Source of the DNA: Talaromyces rugulosus
Lineage: Eukaryota; Ascomycota; Eurotiomycetes; Eurotiales; Trichocomaceae
DNA length: 64,000 nucleotides
Assembly: GCF_013368755.1 (NCBI RefSeq)
Contig: NC_049562.1
Span: 4,836,001-4,900,000 of the forward strand
Reading direction: 5' to 3'
The stretch's first letter is position 1. Each line of letters starts with the position of its first letter. This document shows positions 55,165 to 64,000 of the stretch, piece after piece. The translations under genes were made by a program, and so were the position numbers. Below the pieces are notes generated by a model that saw only the letters and a program-made list of their open reading frames with translations, made no database searches and was not told the origin of the DNA.

Positions 55165-56647
55165 CTATTGTAAGTTTACGTATTTTTGTATCCATTCATC
55201 CTCACTAAGCTCCCTTGCAGAGCCCCGCTTGTTAGAATCCCACTGCAGCATTTTCCGGACCATGCGTAAAAAGAGCTCTCTCTCCTCTTGTCCCTAGAGA
55301 GTGGTTTCTCGTTCCTCCAGTGGAACCTGGTCCGTCAATAAGTTTTCGGTAAGGAATTTGCCTGGAGTGGTAGATCGTTAGTGGATTTGGGTATTTGACA
55401 AACAGGCTGACTTACCATCATCGGAACAGAATTTGTCTCTCAGCTTCCCCTGGGCAAGAAGACTAGCCGGAGGGGGGCCAAGAAGATTGATAATCTCAGC
55501 CAAGTGGGCTCGACTGCGGTATTTCTGAAACTCGGGAACGTAACCGGCGAATAAATGGCCCCCTTCATACATGTCCCAAATATGTCATCTCATCTCACAC
55601 GTTAGCAATTTTATCCTATAGTACCAATAATGAAAATGACAAGGTTTTGCTATACCATGCACCCTACGTTCCATATATCGATGCTACACGTCCATGGAGC
55701 CTCGAGAATAACTTCTGGGGCTCGGTATACATTAGGTTGAACGAATTCCGAATGGTACTGGTCCCCAAACATGGCCGAACCAAAATCGCATAGAACCAGA
55801 AGGCCTTTGTTCTTCGGTACCATTAGCTCGCGTGATATGTAAATCGTTCTCCCATCCGCGTCAACCTGTTCCATCGGAATAGGCTGCTGGAGCTGCTCTT
55901 CTTCAAGATCGACACAGACCGAATCATCCTTGATACCAATCATGATATTATCGGTCTTGATATCTAACGGAACGAGTAAGTAAGAGAATAATGAAAGGCA
56001 AATGTGCTACATACCAGTATGGACGATATGGCACTCTGTATGTAGATAATCCAATGCCAAAAACATACGATAAAGCACGACTGCCAAGGCCATCGATGGT
56101 AGCCTCTCAACCGGGTTACGGCGTAAAAAGGTCAACACGCTCTCCCACGATGGATGGTGTACAAGATATCGGTGCTTTTCATGAGGGCCCTCGATGTCAA
56201 AAGTATCAAGGAGCGTTCTGATGGCATCGCGGCCAGGGTGGCCACAAGGAGACCACTCTATATATCTATACATCTTGAGCTCATCATCCACTTTCTCGGC
56301 CATGAACGAAGCCTGTACACAGATTTTGAGCACAACGTAGCGACGGGGCACTGATTAAAGCGTGTCAGCGGTGATGGACTTCGCTACTTAGAAGGTAAGC
56401 TGAGCTCACTCTATGTCCCGTGCAAGCCACACAGTCGATGTAGACCCAACCCCAATTTCCCAACGACTTGATATCGTTCCTTTATAAGCTCTCCTATTCG
56501 TGTAGGGTAATATCGCGACGCGACATAGTCTGGAAATTTTTCTTCTTCGATTTTGTGGTGTTCGGGGATCCGCGCAAAGGTCGCGTTGGAGAAATCAAGA
56601 AGTTTCCATCTCCGTCGAGGTAGAGACTGGAGAAGCGACGATAGCAT
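55165..56647 (-). pseudogene. SRPK-type protein kinase, decayed
   Basis: Reads as a complete SR-protein-kinase-like gene from ATG at 56647 (RYYPTRIGELIKERYQVVGK) to TAG at 55165-55167 (DEWIQKYVNLQ). Motifs are the glycine loop remnant SSTV-like STSTVWLARD, RRYVVLKICV, CHIVHTDIKTDNIM, LCDFGSAMFG and PNVYRAPEVILEAPW. It carries several lesions. The glycine loop needs one more C at 56445-56447. Exon 2 needs one G fewer at 56345-56348. The intron after NVGCM has a good donor and GCTAAC branch but no usable AG before WDMYEGGHLF. A TAG at 55294-55296 interrupts ERETTL*GQEERELF. Two other introns (55964-56014 and one after CSDDG) are intact. The combination argues for a real pseudogene. Confidence 0.78.
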
Positions 56648-57598
56648 GATCAGAGACGTATGACAATATTTAGGTGGCAGGGTGGATCTGGCAAACTGGG
56701 CATTTTTAAAGGTGATGTAGTCGATAATAGACTTGTAGAAGATGCCGAAGACTCGAAGTCGAGATCCGGAACTTCAAGTGAACCCAGGCCGAGCGCGTCA
56801 TTATTGTGAATACTGAAATACTGACATCTTAGTGCTGTTTTAAATGGAACAGAGTGGATACTGGGTGTCCACTTTTAAGCCTCATCTACTTTATGATTGG
56901 ACGCTGAACTTGATGCTTCACAACCTAAAATATACCCATATGCAATTTCTTTTTAATCGTAAATTAGGTAGCATTGAAATTCCAGATGAGATTATCAGAT
57001 AATTTGCTGGCCAAATTTAGCAGCAGCTTCAAATTTTGTAATCGGATTGAGCTATTCAGGAGGATACCGGTACATGCAAATATATAAATCAGCATGTATA
57101 CTATCAATTCAACGTTGATGTTACATGTAATCAACTCCAATTAATGTCATCAGAAACCATAGCGCATCAGTTAATGAACTTTTGCTAGCTGTTTACATCG
57201 TGATATTAATGACTGTCAAAGACATGCGAATGTTCAATGCTATGTACCTGCCAGGGCGGTTAAAATGTACCATTTGATATGTACCAATCACCACACGCAA
57301 TTGAATACATGTATCCTGGTTAAGGAGATAGTAATTATCAATTTATGTATACATGTGGTTTACCCGAGTTTCATTTTCATTTACCAGAAACCAGTACATA
57401 ACCCCACCGGACAGCTACATGTATCAGGGACCATGCTTCGCCGTATAATTTACAAATACGATATCATCCGACAAAGTAAATATTGAAGGTTGTATGCTTC
57501 GTAGATACACAAAACGCAACAGTCTAATGCTACAAATCTATCAAAACATCAGGTAGTAGATAGACACATTCCTTTTTCTCCCGAGGTGTTCAGCTGGC
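56648..57598. other. AT-rich spacer at right edge of the island
   Basis: About 950 bp with low GC, many stops and several ACATGTA motifs (57070-57425). No gene or RNA seen. Core genes begin directly after it. Confidence 0.5.
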
Positions 57599-58448
57599 CT
57601 ATCCCACCACCTTGTCGACAAAAGCCCGCTCGAGCTTGGCCACTTCCTGCTTGAAGCTATCAACCTCCTTCCAGCAGTCAAGAGGCCGTCGGTCATTTAT
57701 CCTCAGGCAGTTGATAACATCTGTCTTGGCGCGCTCCACATTGTCATCCAACGCCGTCAGCTTCTTCCTCGACTCGAGCTTGCCACGAAGACGCTCAATA
57801 TCCTTCAGAACCGTCTCGCGCGACGCATCAACTTCGGCGGGCGGGTGTTGCGTGCCTGGAGCGATAATAGTAGGGGCTGGGTCAACGGGGAACAAGGGAG
57901 CGTCATGCTCTCGTCCGGCAAACGGAATACGCGGAGCATCGAGGTTCAACGATCCGGCTGGAGCACCAAAGGCAAATGGGGAGGCAGTCGCAGTGCCTTT
58001 TGTGCTGCGCTCGGGTAGTGCGGCGGCCACGCGCTTCTCGATCTCTTCGACGGTCTGTTTTTCTCTTTGTCGGAGTCGCTCTAGTTCCTCTGCGACGCGG
58101 GCTTGGATGTGTAATTCGAGCGACTTGGCGCGGGTTGAGTCGGTCTGTTTTTATTTTGTTGTTAGGACTTGTTCTCAGGGTATGATTGTGTCGAATTGAA
58201 TCGGAAGCGTACCTCTGTGCCGGATTGCAGTGCCTCTACCAAGTTGGCGGAAAACTGCACTGGCGTTTCACTGTCAATGTATTAGCTGCAATCCAAAACC
58301 TTTTGTACATTTCTATATATATTCCCCAAAAGAGTCTGCTTTTTGCGATAATCTATCAACCTGCAGCTCTGATCAAGGTATTCACTCACCTTGCAAAAAC
58401 ATGTTTCGACCCGGCCGAAGCTTCGGGCTTGGAGCTTCCAGCACCCAT
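57599..58448 (-). CDS. MIC19: MICOS complex subunit Mic19
   Basis: Inner mitochondrial membrane organising protein that stabilises cristae junctions with Mic60. Three exons, 58448-58390, 58270-58213 and 58144-57599, coding for 220 aa. It starts MGAGSSKPEA, a myristoylation-type N-terminus like CHCHD3/Mic19, followed by ETPVQFSANLVEALQSGTET and a long coiled coil (ELERLRQREKQTVEEIEKRV). The C-terminus has the CHCH-type pair in VINCLRINDRRPLDCWKEVD (C-x9-C), then a helix ending in VDKVVG. Only one C-x9-C pair is seen, as in fungal Mic19. It lies on the same strand as POP1, 303 bp downstream of the POP1 stop. Confidence 0.88.
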
Positions 58449-58751
58449 TGCGGCTCAGGCTCTCTGCTGGGGCGCTATCAATTCAGGGCACGAGATAGTT
58501 TTGCAAACGATAAATTGCACAACTCAATGGGCGTTTTGTCGGGTCCTGGCGGCTTCTCGTAGTTCGGACTGATGCCGTCGTCGAGGCATGGATCGGCGCC
58601 AGTCGGGAGTCTTTCGAGGAGGTCACGTGATCTCCCGCGATATTACGAACGACTACTTCAGTATTCAATACAGATAAACCAACCATTTTTAGATCTTATG
58701 GAAGTAGTATCGACAAGGGTATCATAACAACGGTCAACCAAGCTATTCGAT

Positions 58752-61550
58752 TCATACAAACTCCCATTCCCCCAATCTGCCGACTCGCTCACCAGCCGAG
58801 CGGACAATACAAAGTCTCCTTTCACGACAAGCTTTCTTCATATTCTTCTGGTTTAATTTCTTTTTAGACTGTGAGAGGACGCCACCTGACACCTTTGAAA
58901 CAAGAATGGATCCGATTCCGGTGCCCTTTCCCTGTGACAGGTTATAATTGCCCGATGTCACGAAGCCGATCAAATCTTCTTCGCAAGGTAGAGGAAGGTG
59001 TGTTTGTTGTTCGAGAGACGATGGCGTCTCGAGTAGCGAATTGGCAAGTTTCCGGAGAGATTCGTTCTTTGTAGCTAGTGAGTCCTTTTGTTTATTCGTC
59101 GAATCTGAGACCAGTCGTTGTGTGTCTAGGGGAGTGCTTGAGGTATTTTTTCGAGATGATAATGTCGCGAGCAACCATCGTTTGCGTAGCTCTTCGTTAT
59201 TCGATGGAAGCCTATACATACGTGCACATGGAGAAGGTGTCCCACGACCGATTAGGGTAACCTTGACTGTCGCGACAAAAGGCTTGTCGTCAGGAAACCG
59301 CCAGGCGTTGGCCTGGGAATTGAGACTGAATGCGACCCTAGGCTCGATCCTAAGATATTTAATCGGGTTAGTGCAAGGCGGGGGTTCGGCCTTGACAGTT
59401 TCGTCCTCCTTGGTCTCCTGTGTGTCTTTGGCCGTTTCCTGCTGGGCTCTCCCCTGGACCAATCTCTCCCAATCGCAAGCCCAGCCCTGACCGAGCTCGC
59501 CAGTCTGTCCGTTACCTAGGTCAATACCATCAAACTCGACTCTTCTGCCCTTCGGCTTCTTCTCCCACTCTTTCTTCCGTGTTTCGCTTTCTTGGAGATC
59601 CCATTCCCGACCAGCGCGAGTTCCTGGGTAATCTCCTGGAAACCATGGCTGCCCATATTCAAAGGCCAGTTGGCGCTGCTCCTTCAAGCCGCCAAATCTT
59701 GGATTGCCGCCGCTAGATAAAGGATAGAACATGAGCATGTACCAAAGGGGCGGGACACATTTCCATGGCAGTAAAATCGTCCATGAACCCGTAGAACTAG
59801 CCTCTTTGGATGCGTTATCTGGTCGTGATGCAAAAGCGATAACCGGAATACGAGGATCAGAAGATTCAGACTTTAATGGTACCCCAGGGCCTGCTAGGGT
59901 TCTTCGGCGGTTGATTGCCTTTTGACTGGGCAAACAGCGACTGGCGCTCAACCGTGCGGATCGGTCAAAGAGAGCATGTGGGGTGTGGCAACGGTCAGGA
60001 GGCCAATTCGATAGGAGGTTCGCTAATTCATTCATGCTCGACTCGGATGCCGGGGGCCTCTGAGGCTTGAGAGGGTAATGTAACCGGGGATCACTGATAT
60101 TGAACGCCAAAAGCGAACCAGCTGGCAGGGAGGATGAATTTGTGACCCCCAAAAGCGATGCCCATGTTGTTTCAGGACTTGGATCCGATGAGTCCTTTGA
60201 GTCTGAATCATTCAAAGGGCGCATTGTGGCAATAAGCGCTTCGGTAGAGCCAGGCCCGGTGATTTCTATGCTCCCAATATCGAAACGAAGGTCCTGAACG
60301 GTCACAGGAGGATTTTGTCGCTTTGAAGTGGCGATAAGGGCCTCCCATAGCTGTAAAAATGCCGACGGGTGGACACGGATGAGTATTTTGTCCTGTTGTC
60401 GCTGTTTCTTGCTTCGACTAGAAGTGTCTTCGGCATTGGTCATTTGAGTATCTCCGGTATCCGAGACTGGACACCATATCATAGTCACCGGCGCAATCGG
60501 CTCTGAATTTTTGCCGGCTTCGTGAGCCCATTTGCTGAGCGTTCTAGTTCCTTGCCTCCATTTCTTTCCTTTAGGTCCCCAGCAGTCGTCGCCCTCAATG
60601 TGAAGACTTTTCAAGACAGTCTCCAGTACCGACCGCACTCCTTCTAGCTGTATAGTAGACAGATAGCTCACATCCCAGGCAACAGCTCCTCGTGACCCTG
60701 CAGCTCGATGCGTAGGACGGTAGCTCTTCTCAGTCGGAGTCATAGGCATTGCGAAACGCCAAAGCGGTTCCTTGGGGGGCGTCATATGGGCACGTTTAGC
60801 ATGGAAAAGGTGAGTCGGCAGCCACGTTTTTCCTCGTTGACGCTTTTTGTATTTCGAATCCGGAGGCAGCGGCTGGGATAGTTTGTTCTTTTTGATTTTC
60901 GGAACTCGAGGTGCAATATTATAGCCATGTTTCTCGTCAGATGTCTCGTTCTCGGTCTTGTTTTCCTGATCCCGTTTGAGTCTTGATGCTGCTCGCTTGA
61001 CTTTTGTTTTTTTGTTCAGGTTCTGTAGACGACGGACGGTCTCGAGACGGATGCGCAAAACTCTCGTTGGTTTACGGCGGCGGGAAGTGACTGTCGGTGT
61101 ATTATCTTCTAACATCTTTTGGAATCGAATTTCAACAAGTCAATTTCATCTCTTTCTCAAAACTGCAGGCTCTGTAAGCCAGATGAGTGCAGAAAAAGAT
61201 GGAAATTTTCGTACCTCGCGTCTGGCTCTTGTCCGCAATCTCTTTGGGACTCTCTTCACATTGTGGCTCGCTGTCCTCCGTCGCAGCGATCTGGGGACTT
61301 TCTGAAAAGCACGGCTCATAAGAATACCCTTTGAACGCTCCATGCCGGACTCCAACGCTCTGATCTCGTATTCGCGCGCGCCGACATACGCGGCGACGTC
61401 GAGCTCGCCCGTCGCGGACAGAGCGGCATCGGCGGACTGCACAGCCAAGGAGCGTGCATCTTGTCTTTTGGCGCGTTTGTGGGCGTGGCCGTTGGGTTTG
61501 GAAAAAGTGGCAGCTGGCGCTTTTCGTTTGGGCGCCTGGGTCGATGCCAT
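58752..61550 (-). CDS. POP1: RNase P/MRP protein subunit Pop1
   Basis: Largest protein of RNase P and RNase MRP, needed for 5' maturation of tRNA and for rRNA processing. Two exons, 61550-61215 and 61115-58752 (intron 99 nt, GTACGA...AAAAG), total 899 aa. The N-terminus is rich in Lys/Arg (MASTQAPKRKAPAATFSKPN), then the POP1 domain starts with ARSLAVQSADAA and YEIRALESGM. The conserved blocks KTWLPTHLFHAKRAHM and VAWDVSYLSTIQLEG are present. The C-terminal POPLD-type part has WTILLPWKCVPPLWYMLMFY and GWACDWERLV, and the end block is IGFVTSGNYNLSQGKGTGIG. Length and domain order fit fungal Pop1. Confidence 0.93.
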
Positions 61551-61932
61551 TTGTGAGAGTGTGAGCTTTTTGATGTGGAAGAATGAATATTGTTGCAGGT
61601 GAGGAATGATTTAAAGCTTCTCCGTTGGCTTGGCATTGGCGGGCCGCCACAGCACTATGTATGCAAATACATGCGGGCAATGAGATGAGCCAATAACATT
61701 GATACTATTTACTCCTAATATTTGTAGTATTCTTTTTTGTTAGACTGTTAGTACGAAGCATTGAAGAGTTGAACACAGACGAGAAGACTGATGACTGGGT
61801 ATTTATTTGTGTTGAGATCTATCGTCTAATTATATTCTAACTGGTCATCTAAAAGTCATAACGAAGCTACAAAAAAAAGGAACAGCAGTCTACTATCTGA
61901 CCAAACAAAGGTCAAGCAACGAATGCAGTGGT
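61551..61932. other. Spacer between POP1 and peroxiredoxin
   Basis: 382 bp containing the POP1 promoter side and the 3' region of the peroxiredoxin gene (both minus strand). No gene seen. Confidence 0.5.
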
Positions 61933-62718
61933 TTAGATGGCCTCGAGGATGGCCTCGGCGCTCGAGATCTGTGTTGAAGCAAGCATATGTTAGCGGTTGT
62001 CTCCCCAAAAGACACAATGGTATTAAACTCACCTCGAGAACATTCTTGGCACGCTCCTTCTTGGCATAGATGACCTTGCCGTTGTCAACGACAATGGCAT
62101 AACGGTAGGTGCGGCCCTCCTCATCGGCCCAGCCGATGCTCTTGGAGAACTTGGCCTCGGGGTCGGACAAGAAAAGCTGGGGGCAACGGTTAGCGTGTGA
62201 TATATAAAAACGGCGAGGAAAATGTAAGCTTACAATGTCGTCGCCCTTGACACCGTTGGCCTTGCCCCAGGCGCTCATGACGTAGGCGTCGTTGTAGGCA
62301 AGGACGGCGATGGCGTCAACGCCCTTAGCCTTGAGCTTGGGCAGGTTCTCAATGTAGCCGGGGACGTGGGCAGCAGAGCAGACGGGGGTGAAAGCACCTG
62401 GAGGGGAACATGTGTGTATTAGTGTCTGTGTTCTCCAAGAGCTGCATGTGCTGTTGCTTAGGATAAGACTCACCAGGGAGGGCAAAGATGACGACCTTCT
62501 TGTTGGCCCATTCCTTGGAGGCGGCGAAGTTGATGGGGATACCGCAGGACTTGATATCCTCTGACTCCTCAGCCCATGGGATGTAGCTGGTAGAGTAATG
62601 TTAGACAGGTAAGTCCAAAGAAGAGGGGCAGTAAGATGGAAAAGAAGGAGAAGAGACAATACAACACTTACGAGAAGACGACGTCAGCGGGGAATTGGTC
62701 ACCGACTTTGAGAGACAT
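61933..62718 (-). CDS. pmp20: Peroxiredoxin, Prx5/PMP20 type (Asp f 3 homologue)
   Basis: Thiol peroxidase that reduces hydrogen peroxide and alkyl peroxides. Five exons: 62718-62672, 62586-62474, 62397-62234, 62176-62033 and 61968-61933, coding for 167 aa, the usual length. It starts [16 protein letters not shown], with [20 protein letters not shown] next. The peroxidatic Cys sits in [27 protein letters not shown] and [19 protein letters not shown] follow, and the end is [10 protein letters not shown]. It closely matches the peroxisomal-membrane-linked Asp f 3/PMP20 group, which includes known allergens. All intron borders are GT-AG and all phases agree. Confidence 0.95.
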
Positions 62719-63789
62719 TGTGAACAGGGTTGCTGGATTGAGAGGGGAAAAAAAAAAGAGTATACGTATAGGAGGGACAAGTGGGCGAGTGTTATCAGAT
62801 GCAGGCGGCGGCGGGCAATATATAAGAGGGCGTGGAGATAGCGGCCAGGCACCACGCCATACGGGCAGACAATTCAGCAATCGGGTCCGATAAGCGGTGG
62901 ATGGAACCATCAATGAGACGAGATGGTCATTGCTGACAGAGAGCGGTGACGCTGTAGTGGAGCGTGGACTCGCCCGTGGTCTGGCTCCGCCGAATTGACT
63001 AATACAGAGACCACGCTTCTGACAAATCTTATCTTAGTTTCTGCCGTTCTTTTTGGTTTTTTCTATTACTATTAAAATTTTTTTTTAAAAAAAATCCATT
63101 TTATCAATATGCCTATGATGTCAACTGCGTAATTTAATTGCCTAGAATTCAATGCGGTTCTGGCCAGAAAATATTATATAAAATCATCCGTCTGCTATTC
63201 TTAGTTCTTCCTTCGGTGAGCTTCCACCAAGGTCTTCTGTGGGTCGCACTCGGCCCTGATCGATTACAGACAAACCCGTTCCTTTACTCTTTTTTCTGCG
63301 AAGATTATTTTATTAATTATTATCTGTTGCAACCCCGCTGCCCCTCCAACTACACGGTGGGAACGCGTCGACACGTGACATCCCGATTCGGCCTCGGCGG
63401 CCCGCTCGGGACTTTGTTTCCGGCTTACCTAATATCTGATTTATTGTTAAGAATATAAGAATACTTCGACCTTTCCTCTGAATGTTCCTCTGGATAGTAT
63501 TTGAAATATATATACATACATACACATACATATATATATACACAACTATTATTCAGTGTCACAGCCGTGGTAGTTAGCAATTATGGACCGAAATAAGGCG
63601 TCACCACCCGCCAAGAAATGTTATCATTGGCTCCGTAGATCTTCCTAATTGGTCAGCAGCCAATGGCAATGTTTCTGCCATGACCATGAATTGTGTCAAT
63701 TAATATAAATAGACCTTCTACCCTACCTTATCTGTCTACTCGTCCACAAGACATCAATCTGTGTGCTCATTTTTACTGTATACCTCACC
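62719..63789. promoter_or_regulatory. Divergent intergenic region
   Basis: 1.07 kb between the divergent starts of the peroxiredoxin and SnoaL-type genes, so both promoters lie here. A T9A8-like run occurs near 63079-63096 and an ATATAC repeat at 63505-63545. No gene seen. Confidence 0.5.
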
Positions 63790-64000
63790 ATGGCGGATAT
63801 TAAACCCCCCTTCACCGCAGAGTCGGCCCGGCAAAAAGTCAAAGCTGCCCAAAACTTGTGGAACGCTCAGTAAATATATCCTCACCACTATTGATTGCCG
63901 CAGTGCGTCAACTGTCGTTGCTGAACTGCTCTAGGGATCCCGCAAAAATCTCCCTTGCATACACCCCAGACACAGTCTGGCGGAACCGGGACCAGTTCGT
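63790..64000 (+). CDS. SnoaL-like (DUF1348, NTF2 fold) protein, partial
   Basis: The start of a gene cut by the window end. Exon 1, 63790-63869, encodes [20 protein letters not shown] and QNLWNAQ. An intron (63870-63934, GTAAAT...CTCTAG) leads to [20 protein letters not shown] at 63935-64000. This is the start of the DUF1348/SnoaL-like family (SnoaL fold, about 150-160 aa) found in bacteria and fungi. The function of the family is not settled. Confidence 0.8.

Noticed and set aside
1..64000. CRISPR arrays, bacterial operons, telomere repeats, complete transposons
   Set aside because: None seen: the sequence is eukaryotic with introns, no TTAGGG arrays, and no transposase or reverse transcriptase coding sequence was found.

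Overview
The window is nuclear DNA of a filamentous ascomycete, most likely a member of the Eurotiales (Aspergillus/Penicillium group). This rests on short introns of about 45-120 bp with GT-AG ends and CTAAC-type branch sites, scattered single 5S rRNA genes, and protein families typical of that order: an Asp f 3/PMP20-type peroxiredoxin, an atypical membrane-anchored hexokinase of the HxkC type, and large NACHT/WD40 STAND proteins. The species cannot be fixed from the sequence alone.

Layout. 1-2.1 kb holds the 3' part of a broken NB-ARC/TPR gene, followed by 2.5 kb of AT-rich DNA. 4.6-10.2 kb carries core genes: a GT31-like glycosyltransferase and the Rab escort protein. 11.1-13.2 kb is a broken copy of a fungal gene family joining a nuclease-like and a kinase-like domain, set between core genes. 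13.9-32.96 kb is a dense housekeeping block: PPIL1-type cyclophilin, signal peptide peptidase, exosome subunit Rrp43, ferric-reductase-like flavocytochrome, GNAT acetyltransferase, SAGA factor Sgf11, ASC-1/Rqt4-type zinc finger protein, cytochrome P450, Mpv17-type membrane protein and atypical hexokinase. 33.4-57.6 kb is an accessory island. It holds an aminoglycoside-phosphotransferase relic, two identical 5S rRNA genes, an unrecognised gene with an apparent frameshift, a CCCH/RBR ubiquitin ligase with an apparent frameshift, a complete PNP-NACHT-WD40 NLR, a kinase-ankyrin gene divergent from a HeLo-like/pseudokinase gene, and an SRPK-type kinase pseudogene. 57.6-64 kb returns to core genes: Mic19, Pop1, peroxiredoxin and the start of a SnoaL/DUF1348 gene.

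How the genes may work together. The core genes are unrelated housekeeping functions. The accessory island is rich in domains that fungi use for non-self recognition and regulated cell death (NLR, HeLo, kinases). The divergent kinase-ankyrin and HeLo-pseudokinase pair resembles, in domain layout only, an animal RIPK4-like kinase beside an MLKL-like effector; this is the most interesting hypothesis here. The island also shows decay: several reading frames are broken by one- or two-base changes in runs of G or C, which could be real decay or homopolymer-length errors in the assembly.
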